Origin: Pseudomonadota bacterium | GTDB taxonomy: Bacteria; Pseudomonadota; Gammaproteobacteria; Burkholderiales; Burkholderiaceae_B | DNA length: 15,558 nt | Direction of reading: 5' to 3' | Assembly: GCA_023437255.1 (NCBI GenBank) | Contig: JAEZGR010000323.1 | Location: 1-15,558, forward strand | Shown: positions 8,229 through 15,558 of the stretch, piece by piece | Layout of the letters: each line of letters starts with the position of its first letter | How positions within the stretch are numbered: position 1 is the stretch's first letter | Made by a program: the position numbers and the translations under genes | The notes under the pieces: generated by a model | The model's database searches: none | What the model saw: only the letters and a program-made list of their open reading frames with translations | Told to the model about the DNA's origin: nothing

Positions 8229-10378
8229 GCAGCGGCCGTAAAGGGAACAACGGCTCGCGCAACGCAGGGCAGTTGCCGCTGCACCTGCAGGATCCGGCCG
8301 GCGTCGAACCGGTGCTGTCTTTGCAGGATCCCCGGGCCGCATTGAGTTTGCTCGAGGAATGGCTGAATGCAGGATGGCTACAGCCTCTTGACGTCGGCTT
8401 TGCTCGTTTTCTGTACGAGTCTCGGCGCGATGTGTCGGGCCTGTTGCTGCTGGCCGCAGCTCTCACCAGTCATCAGCTGGGTCGCGGCCATGTCTGCCTC
8501 GACCTCAATGCGACCTTGCGTTCAACCCAGAGCGTGCTGGATCTGCCACCGGAGTTCGCTGCCGAGCCAGGCGCAGCGCCAACACTGACGCCTGCGCAGG
8601 CCTTGGGGCAGCTGGCTCTTGAAGACTGGCGGGCGGCCCTGAATCCCGCCATTGTCTCGGATGGCAGTGTGCCCGCACCGCTCGTACAGGCTGGTAATCG
8701 CCTCTATCTTTACCGTTACTGGCGTTACGAACAGCAGGTCGCCGCGGCCATCGCAGCGCGCGTGCAATCGCCCGTTGCCGATGAACACCTACCCGTCGGG
8801 CGGGTACGGGCAGCAATTGACGCACTGTTCGGGCCGGTGGCGAAGCATGGCGGCGCCGATTGGCAGCGCCTTGCGTGCGCGCTGGCGGCACGCAGCCGGT
8901 TTGCAGTGGTCACGGGTGGTCCCGGTACCGGCAAGACCACCACGGTGGTACGCCTGCTGGCGCTGCTGCAGGCTTTGCATCATGAGGCGCGGTCGCCCGG
9001 TGAACCCTGGCGGCCCTTGCGCATCCGCCTGGCTGCACCGACCGGCAAGGCGGCGGCGAGGCTGAACGAATCCATTGCCGGAAAAGTCCATCAGCTGCCC
9101 TACGTCAATCTGGCCGGCGGAAGTGCGCTAGCGGCTTCGATTCCCGTGGAGGTCGTCACGCTGCACAGCTTGCTGGGGGGGCGACCGCACTCGCAGGCAC
9201 GCCGCTTTCACGCGGGTAACCCCTTGCCGCTCGACGTACTCGTGATCGACGAGGCGTCGATGGTTCCGCTGGCCGTCATGGCCGACGTGGTGGCGGCGTT
9301 GCGGCCCGACGCCCGCCTGATACTCATTGGCGACAAGGACCAGCTGGCGTCGGTCGAAGCCGGCGCCGTACTGGGCGAAATCTGCCGCCGGGCGCAGCGT
9401 GGGCACTATCGCCTGGAGGTGGCGCAGTGGCTGGAACAGGCAACGGGCACGGATGTCCCTCAGGATCTGGTGGACCCGGATGGCACGTCGCTCGACCAGG
9501 CGGTCGCCATGCTGCGTTACAGCCATCGGTTCGGAAGTCATAGCGGTATCGGGCGGCTTGCTGCAGCCGTGAATGAAGGGCGGGTCGAAGACGCGCTCGC
9601 GCAGTTCGAGGTGTCTTGCGCCGACCTGGCGCTGTTGCGGCTGCGAACCGGCAGATCGGCGCCGCTCGCGAAACTGATTGTCGAGGGCATTGAAGCACCT
9701 GCCGAGGCGGGAGTGACGGCGACAGACGCACCTGAGCGGCGGGGTTACGGCCATTATCTCGCGCGGGTGGCTCAAGTGCCCGACTCGAATGATCTTCAGG
9801 CGTTTGACCAATGGGCGATCCAGGTGCTTGAGGCGCATCGGTCGTGCCAGGTGTTGTGCGTGGTCAGGGAAGGGCCATGGGGTGTGAAGGGTCTGAACGA
9901 CTACATCGCCCGCGAGCTGCACCGGAAGGGTCTTGTCCCGGCCCATGCTGGCTGGTACGTGGGACGTCCGGTGATGATCACGCGTAATAACCGCGCGCTG
10001 CGCCTGATCAATGGCGATATTGGCGTCGTCCTGCCGTATCCTCTGCCGGATGGCGAGGAGCGGGCGCTGCGCGTGGCGTTTTCCGACGGCGCCGGGGGCG
10101 TGCGATGGTTTGCCCCCAACCGGCTCGACGACGTGGAAACTGTGTACGCCCTGACAGTTCACAAATCGCAGGGATCGGAGTTTGATCATGCCGTGCTTGT
10201 CATGCCCGCCACGCCGACGCCTGTCCTCACTCGCGAACTGGTTTACACCGGCATTACCCGGGCAAGCCGCGGCTTCACCCTGGTGTTGCCCGGCACGACA
10301 GATATCTTCGCCCAGGCCATCGCACAGCGGGTTTACCGCAGTGGCGGGCTAGGTGACGCGCTCGACACCTTGCGGTAG
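8225..10378 (+). CDS. recD: RecD, exonuclease V alpha subunit (5'-3' helicase)
   Basis: A 717-residue SF1B helicase (E. coli RecD is 608). It has Walker A GGPGTGKT at 231-238, Walker B VLVIDEASM with D342/E343, the GDKDQLASVEAGAVLG segment, and the late motif VHKSQGSEF from V645, followed by YTGITRASRG. The roughly 200 residues before the Walker A match the RecD N-terminal domain that contacts RecC. An insertion-like stretch follows the motif with GDKDQ (about residues 395-425). From family knowledge, RecD drives 5'-3' unwinding in RecBCD and controls the nuclease before Chi. The ATG overlaps the recB TGA as ATGA, with GGAG at 8214-8217, so all three subunits are translationally coupled. Position in a recCBD operon excludes the stand-alone RecD2 type. 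Confidence 0.95.
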   Translation: MSSGRKGNNGSRNAGQLPLHLQDPAGVEPVLSLQDPRAALSLLEEWLNAGWLQPLDVGFARFLYESRRDVSGLLLLAAALTSHQLGRGHVCLDLNATLRSTQSVLDLPPEFAAEPGAAPTLTPAQALGQLALEDWRAALNPAIVSDGSVPAPLVQAGNRLYLYRYWRYEQQVAAAIAARVQSPVADEHLPVGRVRAAIDALFGPVAKHGGADWQRLACALAARSRFAVVTGGPGTGKTTTVVRLLALLQALHHEARSPGEPWRPLRIRLAAPTGKAAARLNESIAGKVHQLPYVNLAGGSALAASIPVEVVTLHSLLGGRPHSQARRFHAGNPLPLDVLVIDEASMVPLAVMADVVAALRPDARLILIGDKDQLASVEAGAVLGEICRRAQRGHYRLEVAQWLEQATGTDVPQDLVDPDGTSLDQAVAMLRYSHRFGSHSGIGRLAAAVNEGRVEDALAQFEVSCADLALLRLRTGRSAPLAKLIVEGIEAPAEAGVTATDAPERRGYGHYLARVAQVPDSNDLQAFDQWAIQVLEAHRSCQVLCVVREGPWGVKGLNDYIARELHRKGLVPAHAGWYVGRPVMITRNNRALRLINGDIGVVLPYPLPDGEERALRVAFSDGAGGVRWFAPNRLDDVETVYALTVHKSQGSEFDHAVLVMPATPTPVLTRELVYTGITRASRGFTLVLPGTTDIFAQAIAQRVYRSGGLGDALDTLR

Positions 10379-10387
10379 CATCGTGCG

Positions 10388-10424
10388 AACAAAAATGTAA
10401 TGCAAAGGAAGTCAGGAGACAGTA
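10388..10424 (+). promoter_or_regulatory. AT-rich leader and ribosome binding site before the acyl-CoA synthetase
   Basis: The 46-base gap after recD holds a run of A's with TGTAAT (10396-10401), a reasonable -10 by sequence. The nearest -35-like element, TTGCGG at 10370-10375, is 20 bases away, which is too far for a standard promoter. AGGAGA at 10414-10419 is a clear ribosome binding site for the ATG at 10425. The synthetase may therefore have its own start site or be read through from recD. Confidence 0.3.
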
Positions 10425-12080
10425 ATGAGCAGCATCTACGATCAGGATCTGCCGCGCACTGCGGCCAACTTCTCGGCAATTTCGCCGCTTTCCTTCATTG
10501 AACGCTCGGCCCGGGTGTACCCGGATCGGCCTGCCGTGGTGCACGGTTCCGGGGCCTCGGCTATCCGGCGCACCTGGTCGGAAACCTATCGCCGTTGCCG
10601 TCAGCTGGCCAGTGCACTGACCCGAATCGGTGTCGGCAAGGGTGACACAGTGGCGGTGCTGCTGCCCAATACGCCGCCCATGGTCGAAGCGCATTTCGGT
10701 GTGCCCATGACCGGTGCGGTGCTCAACACCATCAACACCCGTCTCGATCCGCAAACGGTCGCGTTCATTCTCGATCACGGCGAGGCCACAACGCTCATTG
10801 TCGACGCCGAGTTCGCCGCAGTCGCGCGCAAGGCCCTCGAACTGCGCCAATCCACCAAGCCGATCACGGTCATCGACGCCGCCGATCCGCTGTATAACGG
10901 CCCGGCCGACAGCGTGGGCAGCGTCGAATACGAAGCATTCATTGCCGATGGCGACCCCGACTTCCATTGGGAGCTGCCCGGCGATGAATGGGACGCCATT
11001 GCGCTGAACTACACCAGTGGCACCACCGGCAACCCCAAGGGTGTCGTGTACCACCACCGCGGTGCTGCGCTGGCCGCCATCTCCAACATCCTTGAATGGG
11101 ACATGCCCAAGCACGCCATCTATCTCTGGACGCTGCCCATGTTCCATTGCAACGGCTGGTGCTTTCCTTGGGCGGTGGCCGCTCGGGCCGGCGTGAACGT
11201 CTGTCTGCGCCGGGTCGAGGCCAAGGCCATTTTCGATGCCATCCGCGAGCACGAGGTCGATCACTACTGCGGTGCGCCCATCGTGCACAGCATGCTCGTG
11301 AACGCCCCGGATGCGCTCAAGGAAGGCGTGCCGCCGGGCGTCAAGGCCATGGTGGCCGGCGCTGCACCACCGGCTTCAATGATCGAAGGCATGGAACGCA
11401 TGGGCTTCGACCTGCTGCACGTGTACGGTCTTACCGAAACCTATGGTCCGGCCACGGTCTGCCCCAAGCACGATCACTGGAAAGATCTCGACATCGGCGA
11501 GCGCGCACGTCTGAACGCGCGCCAAGGCGTGCCGTATCATCTGGAGCAGGGCGCGTGCGTCATGGATCCCTCCACCATGACCCAGCTGCCGCTCGACGGC
11601 GAGACCATGGGCGAGATCATGTTCCGTGGCAATATCGTCATGAAGGGCTATCTCAAGAACCCGAAGGCCACACAAGAAGCCCTTGCGGGTGGCTGGTTCC
11701 ACAGTGGCGACCTGGCGGTAGCCGACCCCGATGGCTACATGAAGATCAAAGATCGTAGCAAAGACATCATTATTTCGGGTGGCGAAAACATTTCATCGAT
11801 CGAGGTCGAAGACATACTGTATCGGCACCCGGCGGTGCTGGCCGCCGCTGTCGTGGCAAAAACCGACGCGCGCTGGGGCGAAACGCCTTGCGCCTTTGTC
11901 GAGCTGAAGGAAGGCGCGCAGGTGAGCGCAGACGACATCATCGCTCATTGCCGCCAGCACATGGCGGGCTACAAGGTGCCGCGCCACGTCGTCTTCTGCG
12001 AGTTGCCCAAGACCTCCACGGGCAAGATCCAGAAGTTCGAGCTGCGCAAGAAAGCCGAGGCCCTCGAAGCCCAGGCCTGA
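10425..12080 (+). CDS. AMP-forming acyl-CoA synthetase (fatty-acid or related CoA ligase)
   Basis: A 551-residue member of the ANL adenylating superfamily, full length for the family. The phosphate-binding motif TSGTTGNPKG spans 197-206. The YGLTE motif starts at Y334, with E338. GWFHSGDLA carries the ATP-ribose aspartate D429, followed by the hinge segment KDRSKDIIISGGENIS. The adenylation lysine is K534 in STGKIQKF. LPMFHCNGWCFPW is typical of the group that includes medium- and long-chain acyl-CoA ligases (AlkK-like) and methylmercaptopropionyl-CoA ligases (DmdB-like). The reaction is acid + ATP + CoA to acyl-CoA + AMP + PPi; the acyl chain cannot be read from sequence. No transmembrane or signal segment is seen, so it is cytosolic. 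It follows recD by 46 bases with no functional link to recombination. Its codon third positions look more GC-rich than those of recCBD. Confidence 0.88.
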   Translation: MSSIYDQDLPRTAANFSAISPLSFIERSARVYPDRPAVVHGSGASAIRRTWSETYRRCRQLASALTRIGVGKGDTVAVLLPNTPPMVEAHFGVPMTGAVLNTINTRLDPQTVAFILDHGEATTLIVDAEFAAVARKALELRQSTKPITVIDAADPLYNGPADSVGSVEYEAFIADGDPDFHWELPGDEWDAIALNYTSGTTGNPKGVVYHHRGAALAAISNILEWDMPKHAIYLWTLPMFHCNGWCFPWAVAARAGVNVCLRRVEAKAIFDAIREHEVDHYCGAPIVHSMLVNAPDALKEGVPPGVKAMVAGAAPPASMIEGMERMGFDLLHVYGLTETYGPATVCPKHDHWKDLDIGERARLNARQGVPYHLEQGACVMDPSTMTQLPLDGETMGEIMFRGNIVMKGYLKNPKATQEALAGGWFHSGDLAVADPDGYMKIKDRSKDIIISGGENISSIEVEDILYRHPAVLAAAVVAKTDARWGETPCAFVELKEGAQVSADDIIAHCRQHMAGYKVPRHVVFCELPKTSTGKIQKFELRKKAEALEAQA

Positions 12081-12098
12081 GTCGATCAGGCCAGACAG

Positions 12099-12138
12099 GC
12101 ATGCGTGCATGCATGCGCCGACTGCGCGCATGCACGCA
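12099..12138 (+). terminator. GCATGC-rich hairpin after the acyl-CoA synthetase (candidate terminator)
   Basis: TGCGTGCATGC (12102-12112) pairs perfectly with GCATGCACGCA (12128-12138). After a 2-base bulge, GCGC 12115-12118 pairs with GCGC 12124-12127 around a 5-base loop, giving about 15 base pairs in all. It begins about 20 bases past the synthetase stop, where a terminator is expected. No T-run follows, so it would be a non-canonical terminator, a processing hairpin or a protein-binding dyad. GCATGC occurs four times in the arms. Confidence 0.45.
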
Positions 12139-12150
12139 CCCCCACGGCTG

Positions 12151-12169
12151 GCCCCGCGTAAAATGGGGC
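12151..12169 (+). promoter_or_regulatory. Candidate yajQ promoter -10 within a small hairpin
   Basis: TAAAAT at 12159-12164 is a good -10 match (5 of 6), placing the start of transcription near 12171 with a leader of about 25 bases. No recognisable -35 lies at the right distance. The -10 is flanked by GCCCC (12151-12155) and its reverse complement GGGGC (12165-12169). Low confidence without start-site data. Confidence 0.3.
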
Positions 12170-12195
12170 TTTCGTAGCCTGTACAGGAGCCCCCT

Positions 12196-12678
12196 ATGCC
12201 TTCATTCGACGTGGTGTCCGAAGTCGACAAGCATGAGCTTGCCAACGCGGTCGACCAGGCCAACCGCGAGTTGGGAAAGCGCTTCGACTTCAAGGGAGTC
12301 GATGCCAGTTTCGAACTGGCCGAATATGTCATTACCCAAAGCGCCCCCAGCGTGTTTCAGCTGAATCAAATGCTCGATATTCTGCGTGGCAGGCTGGTCG
12401 CCCGCGATATCGATGTGCGCTGCCTCGAGATCGGCGATCCACTCGAAAACGTGTCGGGCGCGCGCCGCCAGGTCACCGTGCGCCAGGGGCTGGATCAGAG
12501 TGTCAGCAAGAAACTCATTGCCGAGATCAAAAGCGCCAAGCTCAAGGTCGAGGCTCAGATCAACGGTGACAAGCTGCGCATCTCCGGCAAGAAGCGCGAC
12601 GACCTGCAGGCCGCCATCGCCCTGTTGCGCAAATCCGAAGTCGACCTGCCGCTGCAGTTCAACAACTTCCGCGACTGA
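12196..12678 (+). CDS. yajQ: YajQ-family nucleotide-binding protein
   Basis: A 160-residue protein matching YajQ (UPF0234) end to end, at the usual length. It starts MPSFDVVSEVDKHELANAVDQ and continues with KRFDFKGVDA, LRGRLVARDID and a C-terminal KKRDDLQAAIALLR followed by LPLQFNNFRD. The family has two similar alpha-beta repeats and binds nucleotides; some members bind cyclic di-GMP and alter transcription by partnering with a regulator. The exact role in this host cannot be read. The ATG has AGGAG at 12185-12189, 6 bases upstream. It lies alone after the synthetase, separated by a hairpin, so it is probably its own transcript. Its stop lies 3 bases from the stop of the converging permease gene. 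Confidence 0.94.
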   Translation: MPSFDVVSEVDKHELANAVDQANRELGKRFDFKGVDASFELAEYVITQSAPSVFQLNQMLDILRGRLVARDIDVRCLEIGDPLENVSGARRQVTVRQGLDQSVSKKLIAEIKSAKLKVEAQINGDKLRISGKKRDDLQAAIALLRKSEVDLPLQFNNFRD

Positions 12679-12681
12679 GTC

Positions 12682-13439
12682 TCAGTTCTTCAGACGGTAA
12701 CCGGTACGGAAGATCCAGGCCGTCGTGGCCAGGCACAGCAGCAAGAAAACCAGCGTCATCAGCAGGCTGACCACGACGTTTACGTCGGCGATGCTGTAGA
12801 AGCTCCAGCGAAAGCCGCTGATCAGGTACACGGCGGGATTGAAGAGCGTGACCGTTTGCCAGAACGGCGGCAGCATGTCTATGGAGTAGAAGCTGCCGCC
12901 CAGAAAGGTCAGAGGCGTCACGATCAGCAGTGGTACGAGCTGCAGCTTTTCGAAGCCATCGGCCCAGATGCCGATGATGAAGCCGAACAGGCTGAAGGTG
13001 ACGGCGATCAGCACCAAGAAGCCGGCCATCCACAGCGGATGCTGGATCTCGTAGTCGACGAACACCCGTGCGGTCAGCAGGATCACCAGGCCGAGCACCA
13101 CCGACTTGGTGGCGGCGGCGCCGACGTAGCCGAGCAGGATCTCGAAGAAGGACACGGGCGCGGAGAGCACCTCGTAGATGGTCCCCGAGTAGCGCGGCAT
13201 GTAGATGCCAAAGGAGGCGTTGGCGATGCTCTCGGTGAGCAGGGTGAGCATGATCAGGCCCGGGACGATGAAGGCGCCGTAGCCGACGCCCTGCACCTGC
13301 GCCATGTTCGGACCGATGGCGGCGCCGAACACCACGAAGTACAGCGAGGTGGTGATCACCGGGGTGGCCAGGCTCTGCATCAGGGTGCGGCAGGCGCGGG
13401 CCAGTTCGAACAGGTAGATGGCGCGCACGGCGTACAGGT

Positions 13440-13443
<4 letters not shown>
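12682..13443 (-). CDS. ABC-2 type transporter permease
   Basis: A 253-residue integral membrane protein with six hydrophobic segments, at about residues 22-45, 55-78, 105-130, 137-162, 170-188 and 225-245. Members of this ABC-2 family carry drugs, polysaccharides or lipids out of the cell, and occasionally serve other roles; the substrate here is unknown. [20 protein letters not shown], between segments 2 and 3, matches the conserved ABC-2 loop that contacts the ATPase. The ATG at 13443 overlaps the ATPase stop as ATGA, so the two are co-translated and form one exporter. The gene has an uneven codon make-up: the C-terminal third has clearly lower third-position GC than the rest (see findings). 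No separate substrate-binding protein is visible, as usual for exporters. Confidence 0.9.
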
Positions 13444-14372
<929 letters not shown>

Positions 14373-14377
14373 ATGCG

Positions 14378-14382
14378 CCTCC
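14378..14382 (-). promoter_or_regulatory. Ribosome binding site setting the GTG start of the ABC ATPase
   Basis: Read on the - strand, GGAGG sits 5 bases before the GTG at 14372. An out-of-frame ATG lies just before that GTG and would not encode the ATPase. The position of GGAGG favours the short protein over the in-frame ATG at 14429. Confidence 0.6.
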
Positions 14383-14400
14383 GGAACGGGAAAAGAGGCG

Positions 14401-14429
14401 ATTGTCGGGACAAGCGCGCTGCCGGGCAA
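14401..14429 (-). promoter_or_regulatory. Candidate promoter for the ABC transporter pair
   Basis: On the - strand, TTGCCC (14429-14424) is followed after exactly 17 bases by GACAAT (14406-14401). Each hexamer matches 4 of 6. Transcription would begin near 14394, about 20 bases before the GTG. The -35 lies inside an imperfect inverted repeat, CCGGGCAAGGC (14422-14432) with GGCCCTGCCGG (14437-14447), a possible operator. Confidence 0.33.
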
Positions 14430-14477
14430 GGCATTTGGCCCTGCCGGAGCAACGGAGTGGCGCGAAGCCGGAGAATG

Positions 14478-14491
14478 CGGGCGGACGCCCG
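14478..14491 (-). terminator. Short hairpin directly after the cytochrome stop codon
   Basis: CGGGCG (14478-14483) and CGCCCG (14486-14491) are exact inverted repeats touching the cytochrome TGA at 14492-14494. The stem is GC-only but short and has no T-run, so it is at best a weak terminator or an mRNA end protector. Confidence 0.3.
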
Positions 14492-14938
14492 TCAGTAGAT
14501 GCGGAACGCCTGGTGGCAGGCCTCGCAGGCCGCCTCGACGGCGCGTACCGGCTCGCGCAGATCGGCGGGGCGCGGTGTGCCCTGGCGGGTGGCTTCGGCC
14601 AGCCTGGCGGTGGCGGCTTCCAGATCGCGGGCAAAGCCCTCGAACTGTTCCTGGCGCTGCCAGAGTTCGTCGCGGGCGCTGCTGTTTTCCTCGCGCACCT
14701 TCGGAAAGTGCTGCCAGGGCTGCGAGGCCAGCTGGTCCAGCTCCGCGGCGGAGGCGCGGAAGGCCTCGACATCGTAGGGCAGACGGCCGCGCAGCATGCC
14801 GCCCATGTCCTCGCTGAGACTCATCATGCGCTGGAACAGCGCCTTGCGCTGCCCGAGCGGCGAATCCGGGTCGATGCGGTCACAGGCGGCGAACATAGGC
14901 AGGCAGAACAGCAGGGTAACGAGCAGCTTGGACTTCAT
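14492..14938 (-). CDS. Cytochrome c'/c556-like lipoprotein
   Basis: A 148-residue protein with a charged start, a hydrophobic core and a lipobox-like FAAC ending at C19, so it is probably a lipoprotein. Asp at position +2 would, by the E. coli rule, retain it in the inner membrane. The body is helical and rich in Glu, Ala and Arg. The single haem site CEACH is at 138-142, six residues from the end. That placement is the mark of the cytochrome c'/c556 family, four-helix bundles with C-terminal CxxCH. The likely role is periplasmic electron transfer or binding of small ligands such as NO; partners are unknown. F at -3 of the lipobox is less usual, so cleavage by signal peptidase I is an alternative. 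The start ATG has no strong Shine-Dalgarno and abuts an inverted repeat. Confidence 0.82.
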   Translation of the reverse strand: MKSKLLVTLLFCLPMFAACDRIDPDSPLGQRKALFQRMMSLSEDMGGMLRGRLPYDVEAFRASAAELDQLASQPWQHFPKVREENSSARDELWQRQEQFEGFARDLEAATARLAEATRQGTPRPADLREPVRAVEAACEACHQAFRIY

Positions 14939-14987
14939 GGCTGACGGCAGTGATGGCTGGCAAACGGGGCGCCAGTATCCGTCAGCC
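14939..14987. repeat. Nested inverted repeat at the cytochrome start
   Basis: GGCTGACGG (14939-14947) is the exact reverse complement of CCGTCAGCC (14979-14987). Within the 31-base centre, CTGGC (14957-14961) pairs with GCCAG (14971-14975). The outer arm touches the ATG at 14938, and the other arm abuts a candidate -10. It could be an operator pair or, on a transcript from further upstream, an RNA hairpin that hides the start. Confidence 0.45.
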
Positions 14988-15002
14988 CGCCGGCATTACC
15001 AA
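14974..15002 (-). promoter_or_regulatory. Candidate promoter for the cytochrome gene
   Basis: On the - strand, TTGGTA (15002-14997) and GATACT (14979-14974) are 17 bases apart, each matching 4 of 6 consensus bases. The start point would fall near 14967, with a leader of about 29 bases. The far arm of the nested inverted repeat lies in the spacer. Confidence 0.3.
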
Positions 15003-15027
15003 ATCCGGAGCGTTACCGAAGGTGTTC

Positions 15028-15468
15028 CTACTCGACGCCTTCCCAGCTGCCGCCGGCCTTCTCGCAGTCGGCCTTGGGCTGGCCACCGTCGAGGGCGCGG
15101 TAGTGGTAGGTCACCAGCTTGGCACCCTCGGGGACCTGCGGGGCGCTGAACGGCTGTTCGGTCTTGCGGCCCACCGATTCGGGGTTGGCCAGGCTTTCCT
15201 GGGTCAGCGCGGCGACGCAGCGGCCGAAGAAGCCTTCCGGACAGCGCTCGACCTTCTGGCGCTGGGTGTTCTGCACGTCCTGGTCATTGGCGCAGGACCA
15301 TTCCAGGGCGGGATCGTCATTGCCCTCGGCCTGGTGGCAGTACTCCTCGCGCACCCCGGTGGGGCCGGTCTGGGCCGGGTCGACGGTGACATAGCAGGCT
15401 TCGGCATGCGCCTGGACGGCGCCGAACAGCAACGGCAGAGGGGCGAACACGAGAGCGGGCAGGCGCAT
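15028..15468 (-). CDS. Secreted six-cysteine protein of unknown function
   Basis: A 146-residue protein I do not recognise. It starts with a clear Sec signal peptide: Arg2, a hydrophobic core, then AHA, with cleavage most likely after A22. The mature part is about 124 residues and hydrophilic, with six cysteines at 25, 44, 59, 76, 84 and 135, enough for three disulfides in the periplasm. There is no CxxCH, lipobox, transmembrane segment or enzyme motif that I can see. It ends in TAG. The ATG is supported by GGAGGA about 7 bases upstream. It lies 89 bases ahead of the cytochrome gene on the same strand with no strong terminator between, so the two may share a transcript. Codon use is as GC-rich as in the other - strand genes. 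Confidence 0.75.
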   Translation of the reverse strand: MRLPALVFAPLPLLFGAVQAHAEACYVTVDPAQTGPTGVREEYCHQAEGNDDPALEWSCANDQDVQNTQRQKVERCPEGFFGRCVAALTQESLANPESVGRKTEQPFSAPQVPEGAKLVTYHYRALDGGQPKADCEKAGGSWEGVE

Positions 15469-15531
15469 GGGGAGGTCCTCCGAACGGTGCGCACGGACCC
15501 TATTGTGACCGGCTCGTCCGATGCCGAGTTC

Positions 15532-15547
15532 GCCGGCGGCCGCCGGC
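15532..15547. repeat. 16-base perfect GC palindrome near the window end
   Basis: GCCGGCGGCCGCCGGC reads the same on both strands. It lies about 64 bases upstream of the secreted-protein start, in the final 90 bases (15469-15558), where I see no gene. It may be a regulatory dyad, part of a gene that continues past the window, or chance in GC-rich DNA. Confidence 0.35.
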
Positions 15548-15558
15548 AGGGCTTGGGC

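Noticed and set aside
14373..14429. Longer ABC ATPase beginning at ATG 14429.
   Set aside because: The extra 19 residues have no family likeness and the GTG at 14372 has a well-spaced GGAGG.

Overview
This is a bacterial chromosomal window, GC-rich and tightly packed. It suggests a proteobacterium, most likely a betaproteobacterium of the Rhodocyclales type. That placement is inferred from protein style, gene content and GC level, and was not tested by any search. The UbiV/UbiT pair at the left end points to a host that makes ubiquinone without oxygen, such as a denitrifier or other facultative anaerobe.

Layout. Positions 1-12678 are all on the + strand. They hold the 3' end of ubiV, then ubiT, a complete recC-recB-recD operon whose genes overlap by ATGA, an AMP-forming acyl-CoA synthetase, and yajQ. 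Positions 12682-15468 are all on the - strand. Read in the direction of transcription, they hold a secreted six-cysteine protein of unknown function, a lipoprotein c-type cytochrome of the c'/c556 kind, and a two-gene ABC-2 transporter (ATPase then permease). The two blocks converge, with only 3 bases between the yajQ and permease stop codons. No gap between genes exceeds about 120 bases.

How the genes work together. RecC, RecB and RecD form one helicase-nuclease for double-strand-break repair and degradation of foreign linear DNA. All catalytic motifs I looked for are present. UbiV and UbiT belong to the oxygen-independent ubiquinone pathway. The acyl-CoA synthetase and YajQ have no evident functional tie to their neighbours. 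The right-hand block looks like envelope and respiratory accessory genes.

Most notable signals. Codon third-position GC jumps between the two blocks, and the step appears to fall inside the permease gene near 12960. Several dyads also sit over candidate promoters or start codons (754-789, 12099-12138, 14401-14447, 14939-15002). I found no CRISPR array, transposase, tRNA, rRNA or phage gene. I see no convincing new multi-gene system; most of the window is recognisable housekeeping sequence.
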